A model generated the notes under the pieces. It searched no databases and was not told the origin of the DNA. It saw nothing but the letters and a program-made list of their open reading frames with translations. From Candidatus Kuenenia stuttgartensis (lineage in GTDB: Bacteria; Planctomycetota; Planctomycetia; Gemmatales; Gemmataceae), in NCBI GenBank assembly GCA_945875585.1, contig CAMCLK010000010.1, positions 1-64,000 of the forward strand: a stretch of DNA of 64,000 bases. The letters are read 5' to 3'. The translations under genes and the position numbers were made by a program. Of the stretch, positions 54,500 to 62,996 are shown in pieces. Each line of letters starts with the position of its first letter. Position 1 is the first letter of the stretch.

Positions 54500-55458
54500 C
54501 CGCTCTGTTTCTGGACATGCCGGAAGACAGAAACCATCTGCCGGTATGGCTTGAATGCGTTGTTCTCTCGCCGGATCTGCCGCGGCTTGTGACGGAATTG
54601 AAGGTTATTCACGGAGTTCCCGCGCATCAACTTTCCTTGATGGATGCTATGTTTGGCTACTCGCAAACCGTTTTGGAATCGGGACTTGTTTCATTACCCC
54701 CACCAGTGCTTTCTCGCCTGCTGAGGCAACCCGATCTCCTGCCGAAATTGCGCGACTGGGTGCTTGAATCGGGCGGATCCTATTGGGATAGCATCGAAGC
54801 TACCGATGCTCTGTCATCCTCGACACAGCGGATCGTGGAGCATGTCCGCAAAAGCATGGCTTCCAAAACCCTCATGGCAGACCGGCGCCGATCATTGACC
54901 AAAGGAGTTCTCCTGTTTCTTGCCATGGCGGCATCGGTAGCCATCTTTCTTGTTTGGCACCGGTACGAAGTGAACAAGATTTCGCAGATTCTTGCCAAAA
55001 CTTATGAAGATAATGAGCAGCTTCGACTCGACAATGATCTCCTAAAGCAACGCCTTGCGCCAGTTCCGGTACCTCCGTTGGCGCCCGGTTGGGGATTCGC
55101 GCGTAGGGAAGATCTGGCCACTCTAGAAGGGGACGACGCCAAATTGACCAAATTGTCGGGACTTGCTTTGGAATGGGGCAAGAAACAGCCTCAAAATTCT
55201 CTAGAACTTGCCAAACGATTGTTGGAATTCCGGCAGGGGTGTTCTGGCCTCCTCCTTAATCCGCCACCGCTGACCAAGCCCCAGCAGGTTTGGTTTGCAG
55301 CTCGCTGCGGCGATTGGGCATCTTCTATCGAACAGCAACTTCATGCGCTGGAATCTGGCGCCGATTTCCGCAAAGCGCTGGAAAATGCCAATTCCCTGTT
55401 TGTTTCGATTGCCAAGGAATTGACCGACCGGGCCAAAGCGCCATCAAATTCAGGTTGA
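54496..55458 (+). CDS. Single-TM protein translationally coupled to the ECF sigma factor (candidate anti-sigma)
   Basis: 320 residues. A cytoplasmic N-terminal part (1-130) lacks the HxxxCxxC zinc anti-sigma motif. One TM helix lies at about 137-155 (GVLLFLAMAASVAIFLVW). A coiled-coil (about 160-195, YEDNEQLRLDNDLLKQRL) and a helical extracytoplasmic domain follow. The ATGA overlap with the sigma gene and the N-in, single-TM topology suggest an anti-sigma or membrane sensor controlling it. Family membership is not established. Confidence 0.65.
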   Translation: MTALFLDMPEDRNHLPVWLECVVLSPDLPRLVTELKVIHGVPAHQLSLMDAMFGYSQTVLESGLVSLPPPVLSRLLRQPDLLPKLRDWVLESGGSYWDSIEATDALSSSTQRIVEHVRKSMASKTLMADRRRSLTKGVLLFLAMAASVAIFLVWHRYEVNKISQILAKTYEDNEQLRLDNDLLKQRLAPVPVPPLAPGWGFARREDLATLEGDDAKLTKLSGLALEWGKKQPQNSLELAKRLLEFRQGCSGLLLNPPPLTKPQQVWFAARCGDWASSIEQQLHALESGADFRKALENANSLFVSIAKELTDRAKAPSNSG

Positions 55459-55569
55459 CCAATTTTTTCTTGTCGCGGGAACCATCTGCTCGGTGATTCG
55501 TTAGGAGTGCGGGGGACGGCAAGTGCCTTACCCAACAACCAGCGAGATCCTGACACAGGTGGAGCAACC

Positions 55570-55983
55570 ATGAAAAACTGCATCATGATGGTCGTGGCTG
55601 CGGTAGGGCTATGCGCGATAGGTACGATTGCCGAAGCGAACTACCCGCATTATTACAAGGCCAAGTGGTATCCTAGGTATGTTGGTACAATGGTGACGTA
55701 CTACTACTCGAACTACTACTACGCACCAGACCGCTATCACGTTTGCTACTACTACCCGGAACGTGGCCGCCGACACATTTATTACTACAACTGGGAGCGC
55801 AAAGTTTACTGGGGCCGCTTTGATTTTGAATCCGGCAAATACTCACTGCTCGACCAGAAGGACCGCAAGGAAAACCTTGGCGACATTCCGGAAAGTGCCT
55901 TCCCGAAACCGGTCGCCTTGGATCAGGTCAAGATTCCGGGTACCGACCTGAACATCACCGCACCCCCAGTCCTTCCAGACTGA
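55570..55983 (+). CDS. Small Tyr-rich secreted protein
   Basis: 137 residues from the ATG at 55570 (GGTGGAGC upstream). A signal peptide ends at about EAN (24). The mature N-terminal half is packed with tyrosine, in clusters such as YYYSNYYY, CYYYPERGRR and HIYYYNWERKVYW, with alternating basic residues. The C-terminal half is ordinary. No family is recognised. Composition suggests a structural or cross-linkable envelope protein. It is followed by a strong terminator and about 110 bp after the upstream gene. Confidence 0.75.
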   Translation: MKNCIMMVVAAVGLCAIGTIAEANYPHYYKAKWYPRYVGTMVTYYYSNYYYAPDRYHVCYYYPERGRRHIYYYNWERKVYWGRFDFESGKYSLLDQKDRKENLGDIPESAFPKPVALDQVKIPGTDLNITAPPVLPD

Positions 55984-56010
55984 TGTGTGATGGCAAATGA
56001 ATCAATGCGC

Positions 56011-56043
56011 GCGCAGCCGGGTCGTCCCCCGGCTGCGCTTTTT
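56011..56043 (+). terminator. Intrinsic terminator after the Tyr-rich gene
   Basis: A perfect 11-bp GC-rich stem (56011-56021 with 56028-56038) and 6-nt loop followed by TTTTT. It lies 28 bp past the stop at 55983. Confidence 0.95.
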
Positions 56044-56129
56044 AATGTTTTCGCAGAACGGTGTCTCGACCGTAAGCATTTCGGTGATAATCAAATAGGA
56101 ACGATTCCACCGCACTGGAGATTAGGAAC

Positions 56130-57257
56130 ATGCGCTTAATACATCCTGTACTCTATGTTTTGTTGGCAACGGCCATTACCACAGGAACTCCTGTTTACGG
56201 ACAGGTAGCGTCTCAGCCAGCGGCACCACGCAAATGGGCTCTACTTGTGGGGGTGAACAGCTACCAAAACCGCAACCTTGTTCCCCTTAAATTTGCCGAG
56301 AGAGATGTCACGGAACTGGGAAAGGTTCTCAAGGGTGGAGGTTTCGAGGTTCGCGTGCTGACAGGTAACCAGACCATTGCCAAGAAGTATCGTGAGGAAC
56401 TACAAAAAATGTTGAAACAGTTGAATCGCAACGATCTGCTGCTATTGGCTTTTTCCGGTCATGGTGTTCAGGTGCGAGTCGATAATCTGGAACAGCCTTG
56501 CTTCTGCCCGTTCGATGCCGTTCCCAGCGACCCATCCACCATGATATTGCTGTCTGGAGTTTTAAAAGATCTCCGTAATCAAGGAGCGGGTACTAATCTC
56601 GTTCTGGTAGATGCCTGCCGCGATATTTCTGATGCAAACAGGGGTTCCAGATCCGGTATCGACGGGAACCGGGTGGAAAATTTGCCTGAGGGAACAGCGC
56701 TGTTTTTTTCCTGTTCTAGCCGTCAGCGCGCGATGGAAACAGAGAAGGCTGGTGGCGGGCACGGCGTATTCTTTCACAGTGTTTTGGAAGGATTACGTGG
56801 CAATCCTTCGACGCGGGATGATAAGGGCAACGTCACCTGGGGCCGGCTGACCAATTATGTGAGCGAAAGGGTGGGAGCCAACGCGGCCCTATGGTTCAAT
56901 GAAAATGAGCGTCAGGTGCCCCACAAGGTGGAAAATCTCACCAAAGTGCCGCCGTTGATGGTAGCTGCTTCCGGTGCCGTTGAAAAAGAATTACCGCCCA
57001 TGCGGCCTGATCAGAAACTACGCTTGGGCGGAAAATTGGGAGGCCTTCTGAAGAAAGAATTACAAAAAGACAAGGCCGATCCTGCCATCGACAGGAAGGA
57101 TGCTATTCTCGATGGGGCAGATAAAATAGTCGATGGAGTGTTGAATATTATTCGTGATCAACCCGGCAATCGCCCCAATTCCGACAACCCCAGACCTAAG
57201 CCCAAAGAAGGCAAATCTAGGATCCAACCCAAAGCGAAAGTTGCGGACGCCGGTTGA
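56130..57257 (+). CDS. Exported caspase-like peptidase (C14 family)
   Basis: 375 residues. A signal peptide covers about 1-25. The caspase fold begins at KWALLVGVNSY; catalytic His111 is in FSGHGV and Cys163 in VDACRD, so both catalytic residues are present. The domain ends near 260. The C-terminal tail (about 285-375) is Lys/Asp/Pro-rich and probably disordered. Bacterial caspase homologues of this type usually cleave after Arg or Lys. Export to the periplasm or surface is common in Gemmata-like planctomycetes. No partner gene is adjacent: a terminator precedes it and rimO follows. Confidence 0.9.
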   Translation: MRLIHPVLYVLLATAITTGTPVYGQVASQPAAPRKWALLVGVNSYQNRNLVPLKFAERDVTELGKVLKGGGFEVRVLTGNQTIAKKYREELQKMLKQLNRNDLLLLAFSGHGVQVRVDNLEQPCFCPFDAVPSDPSTMILLSGVLKDLRNQGAGTNLVLVDACRDISDANRGSRSGIDGNRVENLPEGTALFFSCSSRQRAMETEKAGGGHGVFFHSVLEGLRGNPSTRDDKGNVTWGRLTNYVSERVGANAALWFNENERQVPHKVENLTKVPPLMVAASGAVEKELPPMRPDQKLRLGGKLGGLLKKELQKDKADPAIDRKDAILDGADKIVDGVLNIIRDQPGNRPNSDNPRPKPKEGKSRIQPKAKVADAG

Positions 57258-57390
57258 TCTGTTTCGAGCATTTTCTCGGACAAGCACAGCGAGACCCATG
57301 CCGGTTATTCAGCCGGCTAGAAACCTGTCGGGAACAGTGCTTCCCGTGGCTCGCCTTTCCCGACCCGGTGCGATGGATTATTGTATATTC

Positions 57391-58815
57391 ATGAGTACCA
57401 CTACCGCTGACGATACCAACAGTTCATCTGCTCCCCGCGAACGTGGCACTTTTGCGTTCGTAAGCTTGGGGTGCCCCAAAAATCTCGTGGATTCCGAAAG
57501 AATGCTCGGAAAGCTTGCCATGGAGGGTTTCTCCTTGGTGGGTGATGCTGCCGAAGCAGATGTCGTGGTCGTGAATACCTGCGGATTCATTGAGCCGGCG
57601 CGGCAGGAATCGCTGGGCGTGCTCCGTGAAATGGTGGAACTGAAGACCGGCGGGAAGGTGAAGGCAGTCATTGCCGCCGGTTGTCTGGCTGAACGCGACC
57701 GTGAAGGTTTGCGCGATCAAGTACCCGGACTCGACCACTTGGTGGGCGTCTTTGGTCGGGAAGAGATTGCTCAGGCCGTTGAGTTAAGTCTTGAACGTAT
57801 CGGCGCCAAGCGAGGCAAAAAGCGCATTGCCGTTGAAGAACTCAAAGGTATTTTCAGCCCGGCACCGGTCAAGGCGCTTGAAGACACCGCACGCTTGCGA
57901 GCAACTCCCCAGCATTATGCCTACCTCAAAATATCCGAGGGATGTGACAGGCTCTGCACGTTCTGCGCCATCCCCCAAATGCGTGGAAAGCATGTCAGCA
58001 AGGCCATTGAAGAAATTGTCCGCGAAGCGCGTGAACTCATCAGCGACGGCGTGCGTGAACTTTGCTTGGTTGCCCAAGACAGTACTTATTACGGCATCGA
58101 TCTTTATGGCGAGCCGCGTTTGGCGCCCCTCTTGCGCGAACTCGATGCGCTGGACGGCCTCGACTGGATCCGGTTGCATTATGCCTATCCGGAGCATGTG
58201 ACAGACGAACTGGTCGATGTGCTGGCCAATGCGCGCCATATCGTGCCTTACATCGACATGCCGCTTCAGCACATATCCGACCGGGTCCTCAGGCGCATGA
58301 ACCGCAAAACCACACGCGCTGCTACCGAAGAAATTGTCGGCCGCCTCAGGCAGCGTATTCCCGGGCTGGTGCTCCGTTCTACTTTTTTGGTGGGTTTCCC
58401 GGGCGAAACCGAGGCGGAGTTCAACGAACTGGTCGACTGGGTACGCGAGGCCAAAATCGAGCGATTGGGCGTTTTTCCCTACAGCCACGAGCCCACAACT
58501 CCTTCCGCCAAACTTGACGGTGCTGTTCCAGAAGAAGAGAAGTTGCGTCGCCGCGATGTCTTGATGGCCACCCAGCAAGAGGTGGCATTTGCCCATGCGG
58601 AATCGCGCGTTGGCCAAACGCTGGCGGTGATTATTGACGGACCAGATCCGGAAATGCCGGGGTGGTACTTGGGCCGCACCATGGCGGATGCGCCGGATAT
58701 CGACCCCGTAGCCCGCATCAAGGCAAAATCCCTTGAAAGTGGCTCCATCATTCAGGCTGATATCACTGGTTTTGATGGTTACGATCTGTTGGGCCGCCCT
58801 GCAAGGCGGCGATGA
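57391..58815 (+). CDS. rimO: Ribosomal protein S12 methylthiotransferase RimO
   Basis: 474 residues from the ATG at 57391; 57373 is a possible alternative. It adds a methylthio group to an aspartate of ribosomal protein S12. The N-terminal MTTase domain has the three cluster-binding cysteines Cys28 (VSLGCPKN), Cys64 (NTCGFI) and Cys98 (AAGCLAE). The radical SAM motif is CDRLCTFC at 185-192. PYIDMPLQH and STFLVGFPGE are family blocks, and the C-terminal TRAM domain is complete. The start lies 134 bp after the caspase gene stop. Confidence 0.97.
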   Translation: MSTTTADDTNSSSAPRERGTFAFVSLGCPKNLVDSERMLGKLAMEGFSLVGDAAEADVVVVNTCGFIEPARQESLGVLREMVELKTGGKVKAVIAAGCLAERDREGLRDQVPGLDHLVGVFGREEIAQAVELSLERIGAKRGKKRIAVEELKGIFSPAPVKALEDTARLRATPQHYAYLKISEGCDRLCTFCAIPQMRGKHVSKAIEEIVREARELISDGVRELCLVAQDSTYYGIDLYGEPRLAPLLRELDALDGLDWIRLHYAYPEHVTDELVDVLANARHIVPYIDMPLQHISDRVLRRMNRKTTRAATEEIVGRLRQRIPGLVLRSTFLVGFPGETEAEFNELVDWVREAKIERLGVFPYSHEPTTPSAKLDGAVPEEEKLRRRDVLMATQQEVAFAHAESRVGQTLAVIIDGPDPEMPGWYLGRTMADAPDIDPVARIKAKSLESGSIIQADITGFDGYDLLGRPARRR

Positions 58816-58848
58816 CAGTCGTTCTGCCAATACACGGTAGATAATTCC

Positions 58849-60120
58849 ATGCGCATCAATCCAGAAGACGATATTTGGCGCGTGCCATTTCTGGGTGTTG
58901 TTCTATTAGTCTCTCTGGAAACACCTCTACGCATAGCTACCGGCAGCCCACCAGCACCTTGGGCTGCAATATGGGACATTCTTGTAGGTGTTATCTACTT
59001 GTCTGAATTTCTTTGGCATGGTCGTTTCCATCGTGGCGCAACCGCGTTGGCGCTCATTTCTATTCCACCGTGGGAATTGCTGCTGGGCGCATGGCTTCCC
59101 GGGTGGGTGTACCTCTTCAGGTGGATGCGCTTGGCACAAACACCCCGTTTGGCAGGAATTCATTCTGTCATTCAGCGCCGTTGCGACCAGCAGATGTTTC
59201 CGGCCGCTGCAGACCGCGCCATTCTAAGCGGGTTGGTCGGGTTGCTGATTATGCACTGGATCGCCTGCGCGTGGGTCGTTCTCAATGCCATGGAAGGAGC
59301 CCAGTCAACCGTTATCAGCTATGTGGACGCCCTTTACTGGACCGTTGTCACCATGGCAAGCGTGGGGTATGGCGACATTGTCCCCGATACGCAGGTCGAA
59401 AGAGTCTTCGCCATTTTTGTCATTCTTGCAGGCATGGCCTTTTACGGATATCTCATTGGTAACCTTGCCGCACTGCTGGGTTCGCTCGATGCCGCTCGTA
59501 CCAGACACCTCGAGCAGATTGAGGAAATCCTCTCATGGCTGAGGCACCGTCATGTGCCCGCGCGTATTTGCAAGGATGTGAACGACTATTTTCACGTCCA
59601 GTGGGAAAACCACGTTGCTTTGGACGATGCTGAAATGCTGCGGCGCCTGCCGCCATCCCTTCAAGCTGAAGTTGCCGTGTGCCTGAATCTGCAGCTTCTT
59701 GAAAAAGTAGAGTTTTTAAAACAGGCTCCGTCTGAATTGATTTCTGCTTTGGCCATGCGTTTGCAGCAAAAATTATTCAGGCCCGGAGACATTATTTTTC
59801 GCTCAGGAAATATAGGCGACAGCATGTATTTCATATCCCGCGGCACGGTTGAAATTGTCGCCGCCGATGGCATTGATGTGATTGCCAGATTGTCGGATGG
59901 ACAGTTTTTCGGCGAGATGGCACTGCTCTCGGGTGGCCAACGCAGTGCTTCGGCACGCGCTACGGCTTACAGTGTTTTGGCGGTGCTCGAAAAAAACTGC
60001 TTTGATAAAACACTCGAACACTTTCCCGATATGAAAAAGGCGATCGAGGGAACGGCACGTATTAGGCGGGAACAGTCGATCTTGCGCAGTATCCTTCCGG
60101 TCAGCGGAGATCCTTCATGA
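58849..60120 (+). CDS. Voltage-gated-type K+ channel with cyclic-nucleotide-binding domain
   Basis: 423 residues. Six hydrophobic segments lie in the first 220 residues, with an Arg-containing S4-like stretch (FRWMRLAQTPRLAG). The pore has the selectivity filter SVGYGD (171-176). A C-linker follows, and a cyclic-nucleotide-binding domain at about 285-395 (RPGDIIFRSGNIGDSMYFI then FGEMALLSGGQRSASARA) with the Arg that contacts the phosphate. It should therefore be a cyclic-nucleotide-modulated potassium channel. Its stop overlaps the pgsA start by ATGA. Confidence 0.93.
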   Translation: MRINPEDDIWRVPFLGVVLLVSLETPLRIATGSPPAPWAAIWDILVGVIYLSEFLWHGRFHRGATALALISIPPWELLLGAWLPGWVYLFRWMRLAQTPRLAGIHSVIQRRCDQQMFPAAADRAILSGLVGLLIMHWIACAWVVLNAMEGAQSTVISYVDALYWTVVTMASVGYGDIVPDTQVERVFAIFVILAGMAFYGYLIGNLAALLGSLDAARTRHLEQIEEILSWLRHRHVPARICKDVNDYFHVQWENHVALDDAEMLRRLPPSLQAEVAVCLNLQLLEKVEFLKQAPSELISALAMRLQQKLFRPGDIIFRSGNIGDSMYFISRGTVEIVAADGIDVIARLSDGQFFGEMALLSGGQRSASARATAYSVLAVLEKNCFDKTLEHFPDMKKAIEGTARIRREQSILRSILPVSGDPS

Positions 60121-60713
60121 GTGTGCGAGCTGAGCCCGGTTTTGGTTCTATTCCCAACATGCTGTCTTTGTCGCGCATTGTTGTCACAGTACCGTTGTGT
60201 GCCGCCATTGCATATGAAGCTTGGGCTATTGCCCTGGCTCTGTGGGCGTGGGTTTCCGTGACAGACTGGTTGGACGGCGCTCTGGCACGCGCCTGGGGGC
60301 AAACCAGCGCCATCGGCCGAGTGCTTGATCCGCTTGCCGATAAAGTGGCCGTGCTGGGCACCCTCGTTTGCCTGATTCCAGCGGGGCAGGCAGAAGGCTA
60401 CTTGTCTCCATGGATGGTGGCGGTTCTCATAGGCAGAGAGTTCATGGTGACGGGGCTGCGTGGCGAACTGGAACGGCGGGGTAGTGCCTTTGGCGCGGAC
60501 ATATTCGGTAAGCTCAAAATGGTGGCACAGGTTGTTGTTATATCGCTGGCACTTGTGGTTGCTTGGCTGGGACGAGCGTCGGTACCGGTCTGGATGATTC
60601 AGACTTTGATAGCCAGCGTCTGGATCATGTTGCTAGCAACCGTATTGAGTGGTTTGCGGTATGCCTGGATGGCGATTACTGTGATGACACAGCAGAGGGG
60701 AGATGGGCGATGA
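60117..60713 (+). CDS. pgsA: CDP-diacylglycerol-glycerol-3-phosphate 3-phosphatidyltransferase
   Basis: 198 residues, multispanning inner-membrane enzyme that makes phosphatidylglycerol phosphate. The CDP-alcohol phosphotransferase motif is complete: DGALARAWGQTSAIGRVLDPLADK. NMLSLSRIVV at the start is typical of PgsA. It overlaps the channel gene upstream and the oxidoreductase gene downstream by ATGA each, so the three are translationally coupled. Another CDP-alcohol transferase is possible but less likely by length and motif. Confidence 0.9.
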   Translation: MSVRAEPGFGSIPNMLSLSRIVVTVPLCAAIAYEAWAIALALWAWVSVTDWLDGALARAWGQTSAIGRVLDPLADKVAVLGTLVCLIPAGQAEGYLSPWMVAVLIGREFMVTGLRGELERRGSAFGADIFGKLKMVAQVVVISLALVVAWLGRASVPVWMIQTLIASVWIMLLATVLSGLRYAWMAITVMTQQRGDGR

Positions 60714-61768
60714 ACCGTGACTTGGGTTTTGTGATCGTCGGGTGCGGCATGATCGCGCGGTTCCATGCGCGCGCGTTGGCCGAGGTGGCTGGAGCCTGTC
60801 TGGTGGGTCTTGTGAGTCGATCCACAGATGCCGCGACAAAAATGGCCACAGAGTTGGGCCGGCCCGATCTGGCTGTTTTTACCAGCCTCGAAAAGGCTGT
60901 GGAGCAACCGGGTGTGGATGTGGTCATTATCACCACGCCATCTGGTGCACATCTTGAACCGGGTATTGTGGCAGCGCGAGCGGGCAAGCATGTGATTGTG
61001 GAAAAACCGCTCGAGGTCACGGTGGAACGGTGCGACGCGCTCATCGAAGCGTGCAATCGCTATGATGTGTTGCTGGGTGCCATCTTTCCATCGCGTTTTG
61101 GCGATGCCAATCGTGAGTTGAAGGCGGCGGTTGAAGCTGGTCGCTTTGGTCGGCTGACCTTGGCGGAAACGGCGTGCAAATGGTGGCGTTCCCAAGCTTA
61201 CTACGACGATGGCGGGTGGAAGGGCACCAAGGCGCTCGACGGCGGTGGCGCCCTGATGAATCAGGCCATTCACAATGTGGACCTTCTGCTGTGGCTTATG
61301 GGCCCAGTCCATTCCGTGGGTGCCCATATTGCCACACTGGCACATGAGCGTATCGAGGTGGAGGACACAGCCGTTGCCTGCCTGCGTTTCAAAAATGGCG
61401 CCTTGGGGGTGATTCAGGCGGCCACTTCCGTGCATCCAGGCTTGCCGAAAACCGTGGCCATTCATGGCAATCAAGGGACTGTCACCATTGAACAGGATGA
61501 TTTGACCCAGTGGGATTTCCTTCATGAAACCGAACGCGATGAGGAAATCCGTCAGCGTTTCCGGCAGAAAACCGGCGCTTCTGGCGGAGCGAGCAATCCC
61601 GCAGCCATCTCCCACGAAGGCCATGCTCGTCAATTACGTGATTTTGTTGCCGCCCTGTCCAGCGGCGGGTTGCCGCAGGTCGATGGCCGGGAAGGCAGGC
61701 GGGCTGTGCAGTTGATTGAGGCCATTTACCGCTCGGCGGAAACAGGGTCTTTTATCACCTTGTCCTAG
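60710..61768 (+). CDS. Gfo/Idh/MocA family oxidoreductase
   Basis: 352 residues from the ATG at 60710 overlapping the pgsA stop. The Rossmann motif is VIVGCGMIARFHARAL. The conserved EKPLEVT of the family is present, and the C-terminal alpha/beta domain starts at about 125. GGALMNQAIHNVDLLLWLMG is the usual substrate-binding block. It is an NAD(P)-dependent sugar or inositol dehydrogenase by family, and the substrate is not readable. A free-standing gene of this size class is common in planctomycete genomes. Confidence 0.92.
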   Translation: MNRDLGFVIVGCGMIARFHARALAEVAGACLVGLVSRSTDAATKMATELGRPDLAVFTSLEKAVEQPGVDVVIITTPSGAHLEPGIVAARAGKHVIVEKPLEVTVERCDALIEACNRYDVLLGAIFPSRFGDANRELKAAVEAGRFGRLTLAETACKWWRSQAYYDDGGWKGTKALDGGGALMNQAIHNVDLLLWLMGPVHSVGAHIATLAHERIEVEDTAVACLRFKNGALGVIQAATSVHPGLPKTVAIHGNQGTVTIEQDDLTQWDFLHETERDEEIRQRFRQKTGASGGASNPAAISHEGHARQLRDFVAALSSGGLPQVDGREGRRAVQLIEAIYRSAETGSFITLS

Positions 61769-61895
61769 CTTGTCTATTGGGCGTTACTGCCTTTTTACTT
61801 GCACTGGCATCAGAGAATGGTAGTCTACCAAGTGAGGGTGGTCAGGACGACCAAACCCTCAATCCTCCAAAGTCGGATGTCGGGAGGTTGCTACC

Positions 61896-62345
61896 ATGCT
61901 GAGCATCAGGAAGATATTGCTGGCAACGGACTTTTCGCCGGCGTGTACTCAGGCATATTTTCACGCCCTGAAGCTGGCACGGTTGCATGCCGCAGAGTTG
62001 ATTGTGGCCCATGTGATGCACCCTGTTGGCGAGAGCACGCACGGACCCGACTACTGGCGCGCCATGATCGAGCAGATTCGGCCCGTGGACGGATCGATTG
62101 CAGTTGGCCATGCCCTGCTGGAAGGCGAGCCCGCGCGCGAACTGGTGGCTTTCGCCAGAGCCAACGATACAGACTTGATTGTATTGGGGCGCCAGGGCCG
62201 CCACGATGCTGGGTTCGATCAACTCGGTAGCGTCACCGAAGAAGTGCTGCGCAACGCGCCGTGTTCGGTTTTGGTGGCTCGGTTGCCCAAAAGCCGCGAA
62301 CACTTGGCGCGGTTATCTGCCACCGCACATATGTCTGATGACTAA
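61896..62345 (+). CDS. Universal stress protein (UspA family)
   Basis: 149 residues, single Usp domain. The start IRKILLATDFSP is typical. The nucleotide-binding motif GRQGRHDAGFDQLGSVTEEV is a GxxGx(9)GS variant, so ATP binding is probable. Its stop overlaps the convergent purN gene by a few bases. A stress-responsive role is inferred from family only. Confidence 0.92.
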   Translation: MLSIRKILLATDFSPACTQAYFHALKLARLHAAELIVAHVMHPVGESTHGPDYWRAMIEQIRPVDGSIAVGHALLEGEPARELVAFARANDTDLIVLGRQGRHDAGFDQLGSVTEEVLRNAPCSVLVARLPKSREHLARLSATAHMSDD

Positions 62346-62977
62346 ACCGTAGCAGGAGCAATATTCGCCCTGTTCCCGGCAACTGAAACCCTTCCTTGCG
62401 CCAAAAGAGCAATCGCCTCAGGATACGCTACACATTCAGCCGCGAAAACGCGTGCTGCCAATGTTGTGGCTGTATCCGATTCCGTTACAGCCACTGCTTT
62501 TTGTACCAGTATTGGCCCACGGTCGTATTCATTGGTAGCCAAGTGAACCGTGCAACCAGATACCTTGCAACCAGCATCGAGCACAGCCTGGTGCACCTTG
62601 GCGCCATGAAAGCCTTGACCGCCAAAAGCCGGCAACAATGAAGGATGGATGTTGATCACCCGGTTCTCCCACCGGGGTGGAACCGTCAGCAATTGCAAAA
62701 ATCCTGCCAAGCAAATCAGGTCTGCGCCATGCTGCTCGCACCAGTGGATCAGGCTATCGGAAAATGCCTGCCTGTCGGAAAAGTCACGTCGCCTAATCAC
62801 GGCGGATGGTATTGCAGACGATTGGGCTCGCTGTAGACCGCCTACGCCATCCCGGTCGGAAGCCACACAGGTAACGGTGCCCGCCAGTGTGCCGGCACGC
62901 TCGCGGTCCAGCAGGTTTTGCAGGGAGGTGCCGCCACCGGATAAAAGAACTGCCAGACGCGGACGAACCGGAATCAT
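62342..62977 (-). CDS. purN: Phosphoribosylglycinamide formyltransferase
   Basis: 211 residues from the ATG at 62977; the frame runs on to 63025 without conservation. It transfers formyl from 10-formyl-THF to GAR in purine synthesis. The start LAVLLSGGGTSLQNLLD, the catalytic Asn-His in NIHPSLLPAFGG and Asp in YDRGPI are all present. It starts 19 bp after the stop of the phosphate transporter gene on the same strand, so they probably share a transcript, which would link phosphate uptake and purine synthesis. Confidence 0.95.
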   Translation of the reverse strand: MIPVRPRLAVLLSGGGTSLQNLLDRERAGTLAGTVTCVASDRDGVGGLQRAQSSAIPSAVIRRRDFSDRQAFSDSLIHWCEQHGADLICLAGFLQLLTVPPRWENRVINIHPSLLPAFGGQGFHGAKVHQAVLDAGCKVSGCTVHLATNEYDRGPILVQKAVAVTESDTATTLAARVFAAECVAYPEAIALLAQGRVSVAGNRANIAPATV

Positions 62978-62996
62978 GATCGTGTTCAAGCGGACC

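Noticed and set aside
57784-58830. 348-codon minus-strand frame opposite rimO
   Set aside because: Antisense shadow; rimO on the plus strand has all catalytic cysteines.
60599-61633. 344-codon minus-strand frame opposite the Gfo/Idh gene
   Set aside because: Antisense shadow of a clear oxidoreductase gene.
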